A stretch of 64,000 nt of DNA from Sulfomarinibacter sp963733915 (GCA_963733915.1 CAVTEP010000009.1:1-64000); one strand, 5' to 3'. Positions 18,139 through 27,754 are shown, counted from the first letter of the stretch. Notes: generated by a model from the letters alone, not told the origin. Numbers and translations are program-made.

Positions 18139-19051
18139 TTCGTTCGGTTTCCACCTCGGTGATCAGGGCGCGCAGCCGCTTTGGTTGAAGAGTGTAGGCC
18201 ATCCGGCAGAATCCGCAGACGACGTCCGAACCGCCGTCGCGTCCTTCTTTCAGCACGGCGCGAATCTCCGCCGACCCGAGCAGCTTGAGGGCCCGTTCGA
18301 CCCGCTCCATCGAGCACCCGCAGAAGAAGCGCGCCGGAACCTCGCCGAGGAGCGAACAGCCATCGGGAAAAATCGAAGCCAGCCACTCGCGCGGTCCTTC
18401 GCCGGACGCCAGCCGCGACGACACGGCGCCCAGTTCACGGATGTTGTCGGTGAGGGCCAGCGCTTCGGCGTCGCTGACGCCGGGCAGCAGCTGCACGAGG
18501 AGACCTCCGGCGCTCGCCACCCGGCCCTCGCGCAGGCACTTCACCCCGAGCACCACCGCGGCCGGCGACTGCTCCGACTCCGACAAGTAGTAGGCGAGGT
18601 CCTTTGCGAGCTCGCCGGATACCAGCTCGACGACACCACGGTAGGGCTCGCCGTTCCCCGGATCACGGGTGACGACCAGCTGTCCGGATGTGCCGACCAC
18701 CCCCGCAACGTCGAGCTTGCCGTCGCCGCGGCGGGCACCGGTAGCGTGCGGGTTCGCGGCCATGGCCCGCACCCATCCCGCGGGCGACGCGGTCGCCACC
18801 AGGCGCCCCGCCGGTCCACCACCGTCCACCTCGACCGTCAGCATCGGTTCCCGGCTGGTGATCTTTTCCAACGTCGAGGCCAGCAGCAGCGCACCGGTCG
18901 CCAGGCGGCCGACGGCTGCCGTCACTTCGGGGGAAGGGTCGTGCAGCCGACGCAGCTCCTCCACGGATTCAGTGGTCACCGCGACCACCGCCCGCGCACG
19001 GCCACCGAGTCCCATGGCGTGAATCAAGTAGTCGTTGGCAGACTTTCCCAC
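18116..19051 (-). CDS. hslO: Hsp33 redox-regulated holdase chaperone
   Basis: A 311-residue Hsp33. The C-terminal zinc/redox centre is visible as FFCGCSMERV and VVCGFCRM (CxC plus CxxC), which forms disulfides on oxidation to activate the cytoplasmic holdase. N-terminal MGKSANDYLIHAMGLGGRAR matches the family. The start is 9 bases after the ppk1 stop, so the two are probably co-transcribed. The final residues TELGMRH and the stop come from a gaattaggaatgaggcattag word array, so the C-terminal tail looks repeat-derived and is probably not conserved. Confidence 0.93.
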   Translation of the reverse strand: MGKSANDYLIHAMGLGGRARAVVAVTTESVEELRRLHDPSPEVTAAVGRLATGALLLASTLEKITSREPMLTVEVDGGGPAGRLVATASPAGWVRAMAANPHATGARRGDGKLDVAGVVGTSGQLVVTRDPGNGEPYRGVVELVSGELAKDLAYYLSESEQSPAAVVLGVKCLREGRVASAGGLLVQLLPGVSDAEALALTDNIRELGAVSSRLASGEGPREWLASIFPDGCSLLGEVPARFFCGCSMERVERALKLLGSAEIRAVLKEGRDGGSDVVCGFCRMAYTLQPKRLRALITEVETERTELGMRH

Positions 19052-19060
19052 AGATCGATC

Positions 19061-21139
19061 CTACCTCACGAGATCGATAAATACCTGTTGTGAGGGTCGC
19101 GGATCTTCGCCCTTCTTCGGACGCCTGCGCACATAGGTGCCGTCCGGACGCAGGTCCCACGCCGATTGGTTGTCGTTTTCGGCGACCGTCAGGATCTCTT
19201 CGATCTCGGCGACCAGCCTGGGATCGCTCACCGGTGTAATGGTCTCCATCCGGCGATCGAGGTTGCGTTTCATCCAGTCGGCCGACCCGATGAGGTACTC
19301 GGGCGAACCCAGGTTTTCGAAGCCGTAGATTCGACCGTGCTCGAGGAAGCGGCCCAGCACGCTGAACACGCGAATGTTCTCGGACAGGCCGGGGATCCCG
19401 GGCCGCAGACTGCACAGACCGCGCACGTTGAGGCTGATCGGCACCCCAGCCTGGCTCGCGCGGTACAGCTCGCGGATGATCTCGACATCCTGGAGCTGGT
19501 TCATCTTGGCTCGAATGCCCGATGGCTCGCCGCTCCGGGCATGCTCCGCCTCGCGTCGGATGAGCTCGACAAAGCGCGCCCGCATGTGCAAGGGGGCGAC
19601 CACCAGTTTTCGATAGCCGTCGTTGGCGGATGAGCTGGTGAGCTCGTTGAAGACGGCGGCGACGTCGGCGCTCAAAACCGGATCGCAGCTCAGGATCCCG
19701 AGGTCCTCGTACAGCCGCGCGGTTCGGCTGTGGTAGTTGCCGGTCCCGACGTGAACGTATCGGCGCAAGCCGTCCGCTTCCTCACGCACCACCATGGCCA
19801 GCTTGACGTGGGTTTTGAGCTGTTCGACTCCGTAAGATACGTGGGCCCCCTCCTGTTCCAGCATTTTTCCCCAGGCGATGTTCGGCGCCTCGTCGAAGCG
19901 GGCCGTGATCTCCACCAGCACCGCCACCTGCTTGCCCCTCCGCGCAGCCTCGGTCAGCGCCAGCACGATCGGCGAATCTGAGGAGGTGCGGTAGATCGTC
20001 AGCTTGATCGCCAGCACCCGCTCGTCCACCGCCGCCGACTGCAGAAACTGCAGGACCGAGGTGTCGAAGCTGTGATAGGGGTGGTGGAGAAGAATGTCCC
20101 CCAGCCGCAGCTCGTCAAAAATGGCGCCGGGATTCCCGGTCTGGAGGTTACGGAGCCGGTGATGGGTGATCGGCGTGTGAGCCGGAAACCGGAGCCCGGC
20201 ATGCCCGTCGGGCGCAAAGTGCATGAGATCGACGACCGCCAGGAACGGTTCGGTGACGTAGACGTCGATATCTTCGAGCTTGAGCTGCTTGGCAAGCCAC
20301 TGCCGCATCTTCTTCGGCGTGCCGCGGGCGACCTGCAACCGTACCTCGCCCGCGAAGCGGCGCGCTTTGAGCTCGTCGGTGACCTGGCGGATGATGCTCC
20401 CCGGCTCGAGGTTTGAGCGGTCCGGCGATCCAGCGGGTCCTGATGGATCCGCGCCATAGGCGGCGCGGGTCACGCGGAAGGGGTGCGAGGTGATCTCAGT
20501 CTTCGGGAAGAGTCGACCGAGGTTCGCAGCGATGATTTCCTCGAGTGGAACGAAACCCGAGCCGTCGCTGAGCGGCACCCAGCGGTTGCGGTTCGTGGGC
20601 ACCTTGAGACGGACGAACCCCTTCTTCTTCTTCTTCTTATCCCCCAGCGTCACGGCGAGGTTGATCCCGAGCCCGCTGATAAATGGAAACGGGTGTTCGG
20701 CATCGACCGCGAGCGGGGTCAGGATCGGCAGCACGGACCGCTCGAAGTAGTTCGACAGGTCCGCGCGGTGGTGGTCGTCGAGCTCGCTCCAGCCCCTGAT
20801 GCCGATCCCGGCCCCATCGAGGGCCGGCCTGAGCTTCTTTTCGAAGAGCAGCGCCAGCCGTTTGCTCTGCGCGAGGATTTCAACCCGGCAGGCTTCGAGC
20901 TCCTCGAGCGGGGTGAGCCCGTCGAGCGACAACTTGTTCACGCCAGCCCGCACCTGTCGCTTGAGACCCGCGATCCGCTTCATGAAGAATTCGTCGTGGA
21001 GCATGCCGAGGATGCCCGCGTACTTGACCCGTTCGAGCAGCGGTACGGCCGGGTCTTCGGCCATTTCGAGGACCCTGCTCGCAAAACGGAGCCAGCTCAG
21101 CTCGCGGTTGATGAAAGCGGCCGGCGATTCCGCCGTCAT
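19061..21139 (-). CDS. ppk1: Polyphosphate kinase 1
   Basis: About 692 residues, normal for PPK1, which reversibly polymerises ATP gamma-phosphate to polyphosphate. Motifs: INRELSWLRFASRVLEMA at the N-terminus, HHPYHSFDTSVLQFL, the phospho-His region YVHVGTGNYHSRTARLYEDL, the second His in FLEHGRIYGFEN, and IGSADWMKRNLDRR. The start at MTAESPAAFINREL was chosen because the open frame continues upstream only as a nonsense Phe-rich antisense of the neighbouring Lys-rich gene. A run of six lysines (GDKKKKKKG) interrupts the body. Together with CHAD and Ppx genes nearby it indicates polyphosphate storage or stress use. Confidence 0.95.
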   Translation of the reverse strand: MTAESPAAFINRELSWLRFASRVLEMAEDPAVPLLERVKYAGILGMLHDEFFMKRIAGLKRQVRAGVNKLSLDGLTPLEELEACRVEILAQSKRLALLFEKKLRPALDGAGIGIRGWSELDDHHRADLSNYFERSVLPILTPLAVDAEHPFPFISGLGINLAVTLGDKKKKKKGFVRLKVPTNRNRWVPLSDGSGFVPLEEIIAANLGRLFPKTEITSHPFRVTRAAYGADPSGPAGSPDRSNLEPGSIIRQVTDELKARRFAGEVRLQVARGTPKKMRQWLAKQLKLEDIDVYVTEPFLAVVDLMHFAPDGHAGLRFPAHTPITHHRLRNLQTGNPGAIFDELRLGDILLHHPYHSFDTSVLQFLQSAAVDERVLAIKLTIYRTSSDSPIVLALTEAARRGKQVAVLVEITARFDEAPNIAWGKMLEQEGAHVSYGVEQLKTHVKLAMVVREEADGLRRYVHVGTGNYHSRTARLYEDLGILSCDPVLSADVAAVFNELTSSSANDGYRKLVVAPLHMRARFVELIRREAEHARSGEPSGIRAKMNQLQDVEIIRELYRASQAGVPISLNVRGLCSLRPGIPGLSENIRVFSVLGRFLEHGRIYGFENLGSPEYLIGSADWMKRNLDRRMETITPVSDPRLVAEIEEILTVAENDNQSAWDLRPDGTYVRRRPKKGEDPRPSQQVFIDLVR

Positions 21140-21323
21140 TTGATCATTCGTTTTGGCCGCGGCAACCACTGTTCTCTGCTCCCAATTCTCCAAAGACTGG
21201 TCCCCGATTATATGAGAGCCCGGGCCGACTGTCAGTGATGAAAACCCGCTTTGGCTGAAGATTGTGTAGAGTTCTCGTGTATCACCTCGTGGCATCCGAC
21301 TCCCGAGGTTGAAAGGAGACACC

Positions 21324-21809
21324 ATGGCACGACCCAAGTTGACCGACGTACCCGGCATCGGCAAAGCGACAGCGGGCCTTCTCGCCCGAAACGGGATCCG
21401 TACGGTGGCCGCGCTGGCCGAGGCGCCGCTCGACGATATTGCCGCCGTCCCCGGGTTTGGCCCGGTCCGCGCCAGAATCGCCAGGACTGCGGCAATCGAG
21501 CTGCTCGGTGGCCCGGCAAAGCGGGCCGCGGCGCCAAAACCGAAGACTGTGTCGCCGCCCAAGCCGGTGACCCCGGCAATAAAGAGACCCGCTGCGGCGA
21601 GTGCAGGTGCGACGGATGAGGACGGGGCTGGGACAAAACCGAAGAAGAAGAAAAAGAAGAAGCACAAGAAAGACAAAAAGCGCAAAAAGGACAAGGCCAA
21701 GACCAAAGCCAGGAACGAATCCCCGAAGAGCAAGGGAAAAAAGAAGAAACAGAAGGGCGGGAAGAAGAAAGACGGGAAGAAAGGCAAGAAGAAAGGCAAA
21801 AAGAAGTAG
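21324..21809 (+). CDS. Helix-hairpin-helix protein with polylysine tail
   Basis: 161 residues. The N-terminal 60 residues contain two helix-hairpin-helix motifs (DVPGIGKATAGLLARNG and AVPGFGPVRARIA), the non-specific DNA-binding module. Then comes an Ala/Pro/Lys linker and a tail of about 60 residues that is mostly lysine with a few Asp, Gly and Ser. ATG at 21324 follows aaaggagac. The shape resembles histone-like or nucleoid proteins. Its position between ppk1 (divergent) and a CHAD gene makes polyphosphate binding by the Lys tail an alternative or additional role; that is inference. Confidence 0.75.
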   Translation: MARPKLTDVPGIGKATAGLLARNGIRTVAALAEAPLDDIAAVPGFGPVRARIARTAAIELLGGPAKRAAAPKPKTVSPPKPVTPAIKRPAAASAGATDEDGAGTKPKKKKKKKHKKDKKRKKDKAKTKARNESPKSKGKKKKQKGGKKKDGKKGKKKGKKK

Positions 21810-21899
21810 GTCCCGGGTGATGTGGATCGCCCGCCGTTCGAAGGACCTGCCGTGCGCGGAGCGCGGCGGATACCGTCTTGCCTCTCTCATCGCAGCTCC

Positions 21900-23441
21900 A
21901 TGACGCACGACGCAGTTTTCGCCGCAGACGAAACGATCCTGGACACGCTCCACGGGTCTTTCGGAGAGAGCTTGCAGGTCGACCCCAGGTCCCAGCTCCT
22001 GGTCACCCACCTCGACACCTTCGACTGGCGGCTGTGGCGTGACGGATCGCGGCTCAGCATTGAGACCACGGGCGCGCGAAAATCCTTACGCTGGAGACCG
22101 CGCTTCGATCCCCCGTACGCCATGCCGGTTGGTGGCGACATCCGTTTCGTCCGCCAACTCCCCGACGGATTCCTGCGTTCGGCCCTGGAGCCGATCGTCG
22201 GCGTGCGGGCGCTGACGCCGGTGGGCGAGTGCCGGGTCGAACGCATCACGGCGCGGATCGCGGACGGGCGCGGCGACACCGCTGTGCGGCTCGTCTTCGA
22301 ACGCATCCGCCCGCTCGACGCAGCCGGCACGCCGATTGGCGCCGCGCACCTCCGCCTTTCATTGAGCCCGGCCGCGGGCCACGAGAAGACCGGAAAGCGG
22401 GCCCTGGCCGTGTTGCGCGAGGCCGGCACAGTGAAAACCACCGTGGACGATGACCTCGGGCTGACCACCGCCGCGCGTGGGCGGCGACCCGGCGACTACC
22501 GATCCAGACCGCAGCTACGGCTCACGGCCGGACGGCCTGCGGGCAAGGCTTTGAGAGTGATCCTGGGATCGCTGCTCGAGGTCTTTCGCGCCAATATCGA
22601 AGGCGTCCTCGCCGACCTCGATACCGAGTTCCTGCACGACCTGCGGGTCGCCACACGCCGTGGCCGCGCCGCCCTGGCGCAGATCAAAGGGGTCCTGCCG
22701 CGGGAGACAGCCGCCCTTATCTCAGATGAGTTCAAGTGGCTTGCCGCCGTGACCGGTCCTTGCCGTGACCTCGACGTGTTTCTGCTCGAAATGGAGGATT
22801 TCCGACGACAGCTCGGCGATCTCGCCGGCGAGCTCGACCCGCTCCAGCGGCACCTCGATTCGACCCGCCGTCGCGAGCATCGCCGGGTCTGCAGAGCCCT
22901 CAGGTCGGCCCGGTGCAGCCGGCTCCTCGACGATTGGGCAGAGCTCCTCGCGCCCTCTTCGGCTGACGGGCTGGAGCTTCCGGCGGCCGGCGAGCCGATC
23001 GGTGAGCTGGCGGCGAAACGGATACTCAAGGCCTACAAGAGAACGGTCAAACGCGGTTCGAGCTTGGCCGGGGATTCCCCGGCCGCGGAGCTGCACAAGC
23101 TTCGCATCGACGCCAAGAAGCTCCGCTACCTGCTCGAGTTTTTCGACTCGCTCTTCGAAAAGAAGACGATCGCCCGTCTCGTCAAGGAGCTCAAGCTGCT
23201 GCAGGACATCCTCGGCGGATTCAACGACATGGCGGTCCAGCAACGGCGGCTGGGCGAGTTCGCCGACCAGCTGACGGCGGCCGGCGAAGCGCCGGCGTCG
23301 ACCGTGCTCGCCATGGGCCGGCTTGCAGCCGCCATGGACCAGCGGCAGCAGGCATACCGGCGTCAGTTCGCCAGAAGATTCACTGAATTCGCGAGCGATG
23401 AGAGTCGCGAGCTGTATCGATCGACCTTTGGAGGAAGCTGA
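21900..23441 (+). CDS. CHAD domain protein (polyphosphate-associated)
   Basis: 513 residues. The C-terminal half is a CHAD domain with its two signature helices, LHDLRVATRRGRAAL and LHKLRIDAKKLRYLLEFF, rich in conserved His/Arg/Lys that bind polyphosphate. The N-terminal 200 residues look like a degenerate CYTH-type fold, but the triphosphate-tunnel ExExK motif is not evident. ATG at 21900; upstream in-frame GTG codons have no ribosome site. It directly follows the Lys-tailed HhH gene and sits next to ppk1, consistent with association with polyphosphate granules. Confidence 0.88.
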   Translation: MTHDAVFAADETILDTLHGSFGESLQVDPRSQLLVTHLDTFDWRLWRDGSRLSIETTGARKSLRWRPRFDPPYAMPVGGDIRFVRQLPDGFLRSALEPIVGVRALTPVGECRVERITARIADGRGDTAVRLVFERIRPLDAAGTPIGAAHLRLSLSPAAGHEKTGKRALAVLREAGTVKTTVDDDLGLTTAARGRRPGDYRSRPQLRLTAGRPAGKALRVILGSLLEVFRANIEGVLADLDTEFLHDLRVATRRGRAALAQIKGVLPRETAALISDEFKWLAAVTGPCRDLDVFLLEMEDFRRQLGDLAGELDPLQRHLDSTRRREHRRVCRALRSARCSRLLDDWAELLAPSSADGLELPAAGEPIGELAAKRILKAYKRTVKRGSSLAGDSPAAELHKLRIDAKKLRYLLEFFDSLFEKKTIARLVKELKLLQDILGGFNDMAVQQRRLGEFADQLTAAGEAPASTVLAMGRLAAAMDQRQQAYRRQFARRFTEFASDESRELYRSTFGGS

Positions 23442-23445
23442 GACC

Positions 23446-24591
23446 GTGTACACGATTGCCGTCTGGACCATCAAGGGAGGCGTCGGCAAGACCGCCGCCG
23501 CGGTCAACCTGGCCCACGCGGCCGCTATCGGAGGCACCCGGACCCTCCTGTGGGACCTCGACCCACAGGGCGCGACCAGCTTCTACCTTCGGATCCCGCC
23601 GCACCTCCCCAAGGGTGTGCGGTCGGTCATCGATCCATCGATCGATCTGGCGGCGCTGATCCAGCCGAGCGAGTTCGACAACCTCTCCCTTATTCCTGCG
23701 GATTTCTCGTACCGCCACCTGGATCTCGAGCTCGATGCGGGCAAGAAACCGCGGAAACGTCTGCTGCGCATGCTCGATCCCCTGGCCGATGACTTCGACC
23801 TCGTCCTCATCGACTGCCCGCCGAGCGTGTCGCTGGTCTCCGAGGCCGTTCTGCGGGCCTCTGAGGCCGTGCTGGTTCCGGTGATACCAACCACCCTTTC
23901 GATGCGCACCCTCGATCAGGTCCGGGACTTCGCGCACTCGACCGGAAAACACGAGCCTCTCCTGCTGCCGTTTCTGTCGATGGTCGACCGGCGCAAGCGG
24001 ATGCACCTCGACACCTGCGATTTGTGCCTCGCCGACGACGGTTTTCTCCGTACCACGATCCCTTCAGCGAGTGTCGTCGAACGGATGGGTCTGAGCCGCG
24101 CCCCGGTCGCAGCCACTCTGCCGTCCCAGCCGGCGGCAAAGGCCTTCGCATCGCTGTGGGCCGAGATCGCCCAGCGACTGCACATCGGCCCGGGGGTGGA
24201 TCCGGTCGTTGGAACGTTAGAACGTTCCGGCGGTCCCTCCTGGGGAGGCAGAGGGGAAAAGGGGAAAGGGGAAAAGGGGAAAAGGGGACCATTGCATATT
24301 TCGGATTTCGGATTTTGGATTTCGGATTTTCCACCCACCCGTCCCCGACACCGTTGGTCCTATCCGTTGAAATGGTGGTCAGGGACAGCGGCAGCGGCCG
24401 GAGACGCGAGGGGCCGTCCACAGCGACCGTCCTCACGACCCGTGCGACCTCTTCGTCGGTCGCTGCACCGGTCGCTGCCCGGGCTGATGCGAACTCCTAT
24501 ACCTCGATCTCACGCAATTCCGGATGAGCCGAACCCAAGAACGTCGGTAGGTTTTCGCACGAGCTCGATCGGATGGACCGCTCTTTCGTAG
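23446..24591 (+). CDS. ParA/Soj-like P-loop ATPase with repeat-derived C-terminal extension
   Basis: GTG at 23446, four bases after the CHAD stop. The ATPase part (about residues 1-255) has a deviant Walker A KGGVGKTAAAVNLAHA, switch DLDPQGATSFYL and Walker B DLVLIDCPPSVSL, and ends near AEIAQRLHIG. Such proteins form dynamic gradients to position cargo; no ParB is nearby, so this is an orphan. The last ~125 residues are translated word repeats: lysine/glycine-rich from gggaaaagg words and HISDFGFWISDF from ggatttcgg words. The natural family length is about 250, so this tail is acquired non-coding sequence. Being next to CHAD, it may position polyphosphate granules (inference). Confidence 0.85.
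   Translation: MYTIAVWTIKGGVGKTAAAVNLAHAAAIGGTRTLLWDLDPQGATSFYLRIPPHLPKGVRSVIDPSIDLAALIQPSEFDNLSLIPADFSYRHLDLELDAGKKPRKRLLRMLDPLADDFDLVLIDCPPSVSLVSEAVLRASEAVLVPVIPTTLSMRTLDQVRDFAHSTGKHEPLLLPFLSMVDRRKRMHLDTCDLCLADDGFLRTTIPSASVVERMGLSRAPVAATLPSQPAAKAFASLWAEIAQRLHIGPGVDPVVGTLERSGGPSWGGRGEKGKGEKGKRGPLHISDFGFWISDFPPTRPRHRWSYPLKWWSGTAAAAGDARGRPQRPSSRPVRPLRRSLHRSLPGLMRTPIPRSHAIPDEPNPRTSVGFRTSSIGWTALS
24209..24349. repeat. Composite word element translated into the ParA C-terminus
   Basis: Three word types occur in one element: ggaacgttagaacgttcc, then aggggaaaagggg repeats, then ggatttcggattttggattt repeats ending in the C-rich arm ccacccacccgtcccc. Its combination of words otherwise found in separate elements shows that the word type is exchangeable. 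It lies at the 3' end of the parA-like gene and is read through in frame. Confidence 0.75.
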
Positions 24592-24619
24592 AGGCTCCCA
24601 TAACCCTTGACGATGATCT

Positions 24620-25153
24620 CTATGTTGAATGGTCGGAATCGGCTGACCTTGCACGGATGTGCGGTGGCAGCGGCATGCGAAAAGCTCGCAGCAAGGCGAC
24701 AAATGCAACGACCCCGACAACGAAGCGGATGCGATCAGCCCATATCCAAGTGCGCACCAGCGCGGCGATATCGGCCGCGGGGAGATCACCTCCTGCCTGT
24801 GCAAACAACACAGCGTTGATCGGGTAGATAAACGCAAATGTAAAAGCGACGGCCGCAAGGAGGCAGACAACCGCGACACCAATTGCAGCCCGGTGCCTGG
24901 GCAGATGCCATGCCAGCGCCAGCGCAACAATGATCGGAATCACGCGCGCAGCCATGAAGGGAGGACCAAAGAAATGAAAGATCGTCTGGTTGTATTGAGT
25001 CCCGAGAAAGAAAGCGCGCACAGATTCCGGCGGTGATGAACTCCACATCGGAACAACAACCAACATTTGATAAAGGGTGCCGCCAAACCACGTGCCCCAG
25101 GCGAATATCGAGTACCAAAGAAGAACATTGAGAATCCGTTCGCGCAATTCCAT
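24620..25153 (-). CDS. Four-helix integral membrane protein, possibly DUF1772-like
   Basis: 177 residues with about four hydrophobic helices (ILNVLLWYSIFAWGTWFGGT, VIPIIVALALAWHL, GVAVVCLLAAVAFTFAFI, FVVGVVAFVALL). Start chosen at MELRERILNVLLW because of a cggaggtgaa ribosome site; an in-frame Met 15 codons upstream is possible. The pattern, with TYNQ/YPINAVLF-like residues, resembles the DUF1772/anthrone-oxygenase-like membrane family, but I cannot confirm this. It converges on the parA-like gene. Confidence 0.65.
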   Translation of the reverse strand: MELRERILNVLLWYSIFAWGTWFGGTLYQMLVVVPMWSSSPPESVRAFFLGTQYNQTIFHFFGPPFMAARVIPIIVALALAWHLPRHRAAIGVAVVCLLAAVAFTFAFIYPINAVLFAQAGGDLPAADIAALVRTWIWADRIRFVVGVVAFVALLRAFRMPLPPHIRARSADSDHST

Positions 25154-25543
25154 TTCACCTCCGGCAATTGGCCGCATGACCACGTGATATGCGGACAAAA
25201 AGGTCGAAAACCATGATCAAGTTTGGCGAACCGCCAACGGCTGCGTTGTGCTTTGGGTCAGATACCAGTCGGTCGATATTCTAGCACCCCGAGCGTCTGC
25301 TCCAGTCATCTGCACTTCCGTGCCTTTCAGACGACGCCGACGCGCGCGCGGTGCAGCACGGCAGCGGATTCGCCCCCAACCTCGATCCCTGGCTGGTGGG
25401 AGGCGCAGCGGCGGACCGCAGGGACAATTATCGCTCCGGGTTTCGTCACCCGAAAACCCTTTCACGGGACGGATGCGGACTCGGACGCGGGACGGAGGCC
25501 CGTGTACACTGTGGCGTCCGAAAAACCCCAGTGAGGTGAGTCC
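25154..25543. other. Intergenic region without a recognisable gene
   Basis: 390 bases between divergently read genes, expected to hold two promoters. Visible items: a small perfect dyad TTGGCG-AAC-CGCCAA (25223-25237), an 8-bp palindrome GTGTACAC (25502-25509), and the ribosome site gaggtgag before the OPT gene. No protein-coding frame with family character was seen. Confidence 0.5.
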
Positions 25544-27611
25544 ATGGAGCACAGCCAGCCGACCACGATCAAAGGCCTGCCGGAGAACGCGCGGCGTCCG
25601 CTGGAGCCGGGCGAGACCTATGTTCCGGTGGTGCCGGACGAGACCGGCGTCAACGAGGTGACGGCGCGGTCGGTGACGATGGGCCTGCTTTTCTGCGCGC
25701 TCTTTTCGATGGCCGCCGCCTATCTCGCGCTCAGGGTCGGCCAGGGCATCGAGGCGGCGATCCCGATCGCCATCCTCGCGATCGGGCTGTCGCCGCTTTT
25801 CGCCCGGCGCAGCACGATCCTCGAAAACGTCATCGTGCAGTCGATCGGCGCCAACTCGTCGCACGTCGTGGCGGGCGCCGTCTTCACCATCCCGGCGCTC
25901 TACATGCTGGCGGCCGAAGCGGGCTCGGGGGTCGCCCAACCGACCGTGCTCCAGGTCATCATCGTTTCCTTCCTCGGCGGCTGTCTCGGCATCCTGTTCC
26001 TCATCCCGCTGCGCTACCACTTCATGGTCGAGCTCCACGGCGAGCTGCCGTGGCCCGAAGGAACGGCCACCACCGAGATCCTGATGTCCGGCGAGCAGGT
26101 CGGCGGCCAGGCCAAGATCCTCGCCCTCGCGGCCGGCCTCGGCGCCCTCTACGACGGGCTCGCCACGACCTTTCACGCCTGGGCCGAACAGCTGTCGTTC
26201 CGGGCGATCGGCCTCGGGCAGGTCCTCGAGCGCCAGTTCATGACCCTGCGCATCCTCAACAACGCCGCCATCATCGGCATCGGCTATATCGTCGGCATCC
26301 GCTACGCGGCCATCATCTGCGCCGGATCGTTTCTCTCGTACTTCGTGCTGGTGCCGCTGGTGCACGCGATCGGCTCCTTCGCTCCCGGGCGTCCTTCCCC
26401 CGGGCACGGTGCCGATCTCGGAGATGGGCATCGACCAAGTCTTCAGATCCTACGTGCGGATCATCGGAGTCGGCGGCATCGCCGGCGCCGGCATCCTCGG
26501 CATCATCAGTTCGCTGCCCTCCATGGTCCGTTCGATCGGCGCCAACATCGTCGGCATGAGCCACCAGGACGAGCGCACCATCACCGAGGTGCCGCGGGTC
26601 GACCGTTCGTTGCCCGGCAGCTTCACCATCGTCGCACTGGTCGTTTTCGCCCTCGTGGGGTTCCTCTTCTTCTCCTACGGGATCGGGATCGGCGGATCCT
26701 TCGTCTACGCCGCCGTCGCCACCGCCCTGGTCATGTTTATCGCCTTCCTCTTCGCGCCGGTCGCCGCGCGCGCGATCGCCATCGTCGGCACCAACCCGGT
26801 TTCGGGAATGACAATGCTCACCTTGATCGTCACCGGCTTTGTGCTCCTCAAGATGGGGCTGTCGGGCGGCAACGGAATGTTCGTGACCATGATGGTCGGC
26901 GGCGTCGTCTGCACCGCGCTCGCCGCTTCGGGCGCGCTTTCCTCGGACCTCAAGGTCGGGTATTGGATCGGCGCCACTCCCGCGCGGCAGCTCGGCCTCA
27001 AATTCGCCGGTACTGCGGTTGCAGCCATCTTCTGCGGGATCATGATGTGGGTGATGTCTCAGGCCGACCCCGGCCAGGGCTTCGGCACCGCCGCCATCCC
27101 CGCGCCGCAGGCATCGGCGATGAAGGAGATCCTGGTCGGCATCTTCGGCGCCCAGACCGCGCCGCTGCAGTGGTACCTGTTTGCCCTCGGTGTGTTGCTG
27201 GCGCTGATCCTGCGAATGACCGGTGTGCCGCCGCTGGCCTTCGCGCTCGGGATGTACCTGCCGATGGAGCTCAACACGCCGGTCCTGCTCGGCGGCATTC
27301 TGGCGTGGTTTGTCGGTCGCAAGAAAGACAGCGACTCCAAGCAGGACACGAAGGCTCGAGTCGACCGCGGAGTGCTGGTGGCTTCAGGTCTGATAGCGGG
27401 CGGCGCCATCATGGGCGCCTTCGACGCCATCGCAAGCGCTGTCGTCAAACAGCTGACCGGCTCCACCGAGGCCAAGAACTCAATTCACCTGCTGTCGGAT
27501 CGGGCCTTCGAGGGCATCCCGGGCGAGATCGTCGGCACGATCGCGCTGGTCGCGCTCTGCGTGTTCGTGGTGGTCTTTTCACGCCGGGCGAAAGCCACGG
27601 AGACAAGTTAG
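25544..27611 (+). CDS. OPT family oligopeptide transporter (one apparent frameshift)
   Basis: A polytopic membrane protein of roughly 690 residues in the prokaryotic OPT family (proton-coupled uptake of oligopeptides or metal chelates). The N-terminal part has LTARSVTMGLLF-like residues, NSSHVVAGAVFTIPALYML and LPWPEGTATTEIL. The C-terminal part has ISEMGIDQVFRSYVRIIG, GMYLPMELNTPVLLGG and a last helix IALVALCVFVVVFS. The two halves are in adjacent frames; deleting one G of ccgggcg near 26388 gives FAPGVLPPGTVPISEMG, typical of the family. ATG at 25544 after gaggtgag. The stop TAG lies inside the first ggaattc word of the following repeat. Confidence 0.87.
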
Positions 27612-27660
27612 GAATTCGGAATTCGGAATTCGCAATTCGGAATTCCACCCGCCCTCCCAT
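27608..27660. repeat. GGAATTC word array with C-rich arm at the OPT gene 3' end
   Basis: Tandem ggaattc words carry the OPT stop codon (TAG 27609-27611) and run directly into ccacccgccctccca. No matching G-rich arm is seen before the cytochrome promoter, so this is a half element. Confidence 0.7.
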
Positions 27661-27680
27661 GAGGATGAGACGACGGTGAC

Positions 27681-27694
27681 GTGACCTCGATCAC
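27681..27694 (+). promoter_or_regulatory. CRP/FNR-family binding site
   Basis: GTGA-CCTCGA-TCAC has the GTGA-N6-TCAC core of CRP-type sites. Its centre (27687.5) is 41.5 bp upstream of the start point expected from the -10 box at 27717-27722, the exact spacing of a class II activator site. It lies upstream of the decaheme cytochrome gene, a kind of gene commonly under CRP/FNR-type respiratory control. Which family member binds cannot be told. Confidence 0.6.
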
Positions 27695-27716
27695 TGTTGG
27701 TATTTCTATTTCGACA

Positions 27717-27722
27717 TATAAC
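27717..27722 (+). promoter_or_regulatory. -10 box (TATAAC) of the decaheme cytochrome promoter
   Basis: TATAAC matches the sigma70 -10 consensus in five of six positions. No good -35 hexamer is present, as expected for an activator-dependent promoter, and the CRP-type site overlaps the -35 region. Confidence 0.5.
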
Positions 27723-27754
27723 AAAACGGTGAGATTCTAAAATGCGAGGTTCGC

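Noticed and set aside
21140..21799. Possible 220-residue N-terminal extension of PPK1
   Set aside because: It would be Phe/Pro-rich nonsense read antisense to the Lys-tailed HhH gene, and PPK1 homologues begin at INRELSWL.
25217..26431. 404-codon open frame on the - strand opposite the OPT transporter
   Set aside because: Charged antisense of membrane helices; no domain and no start signals.
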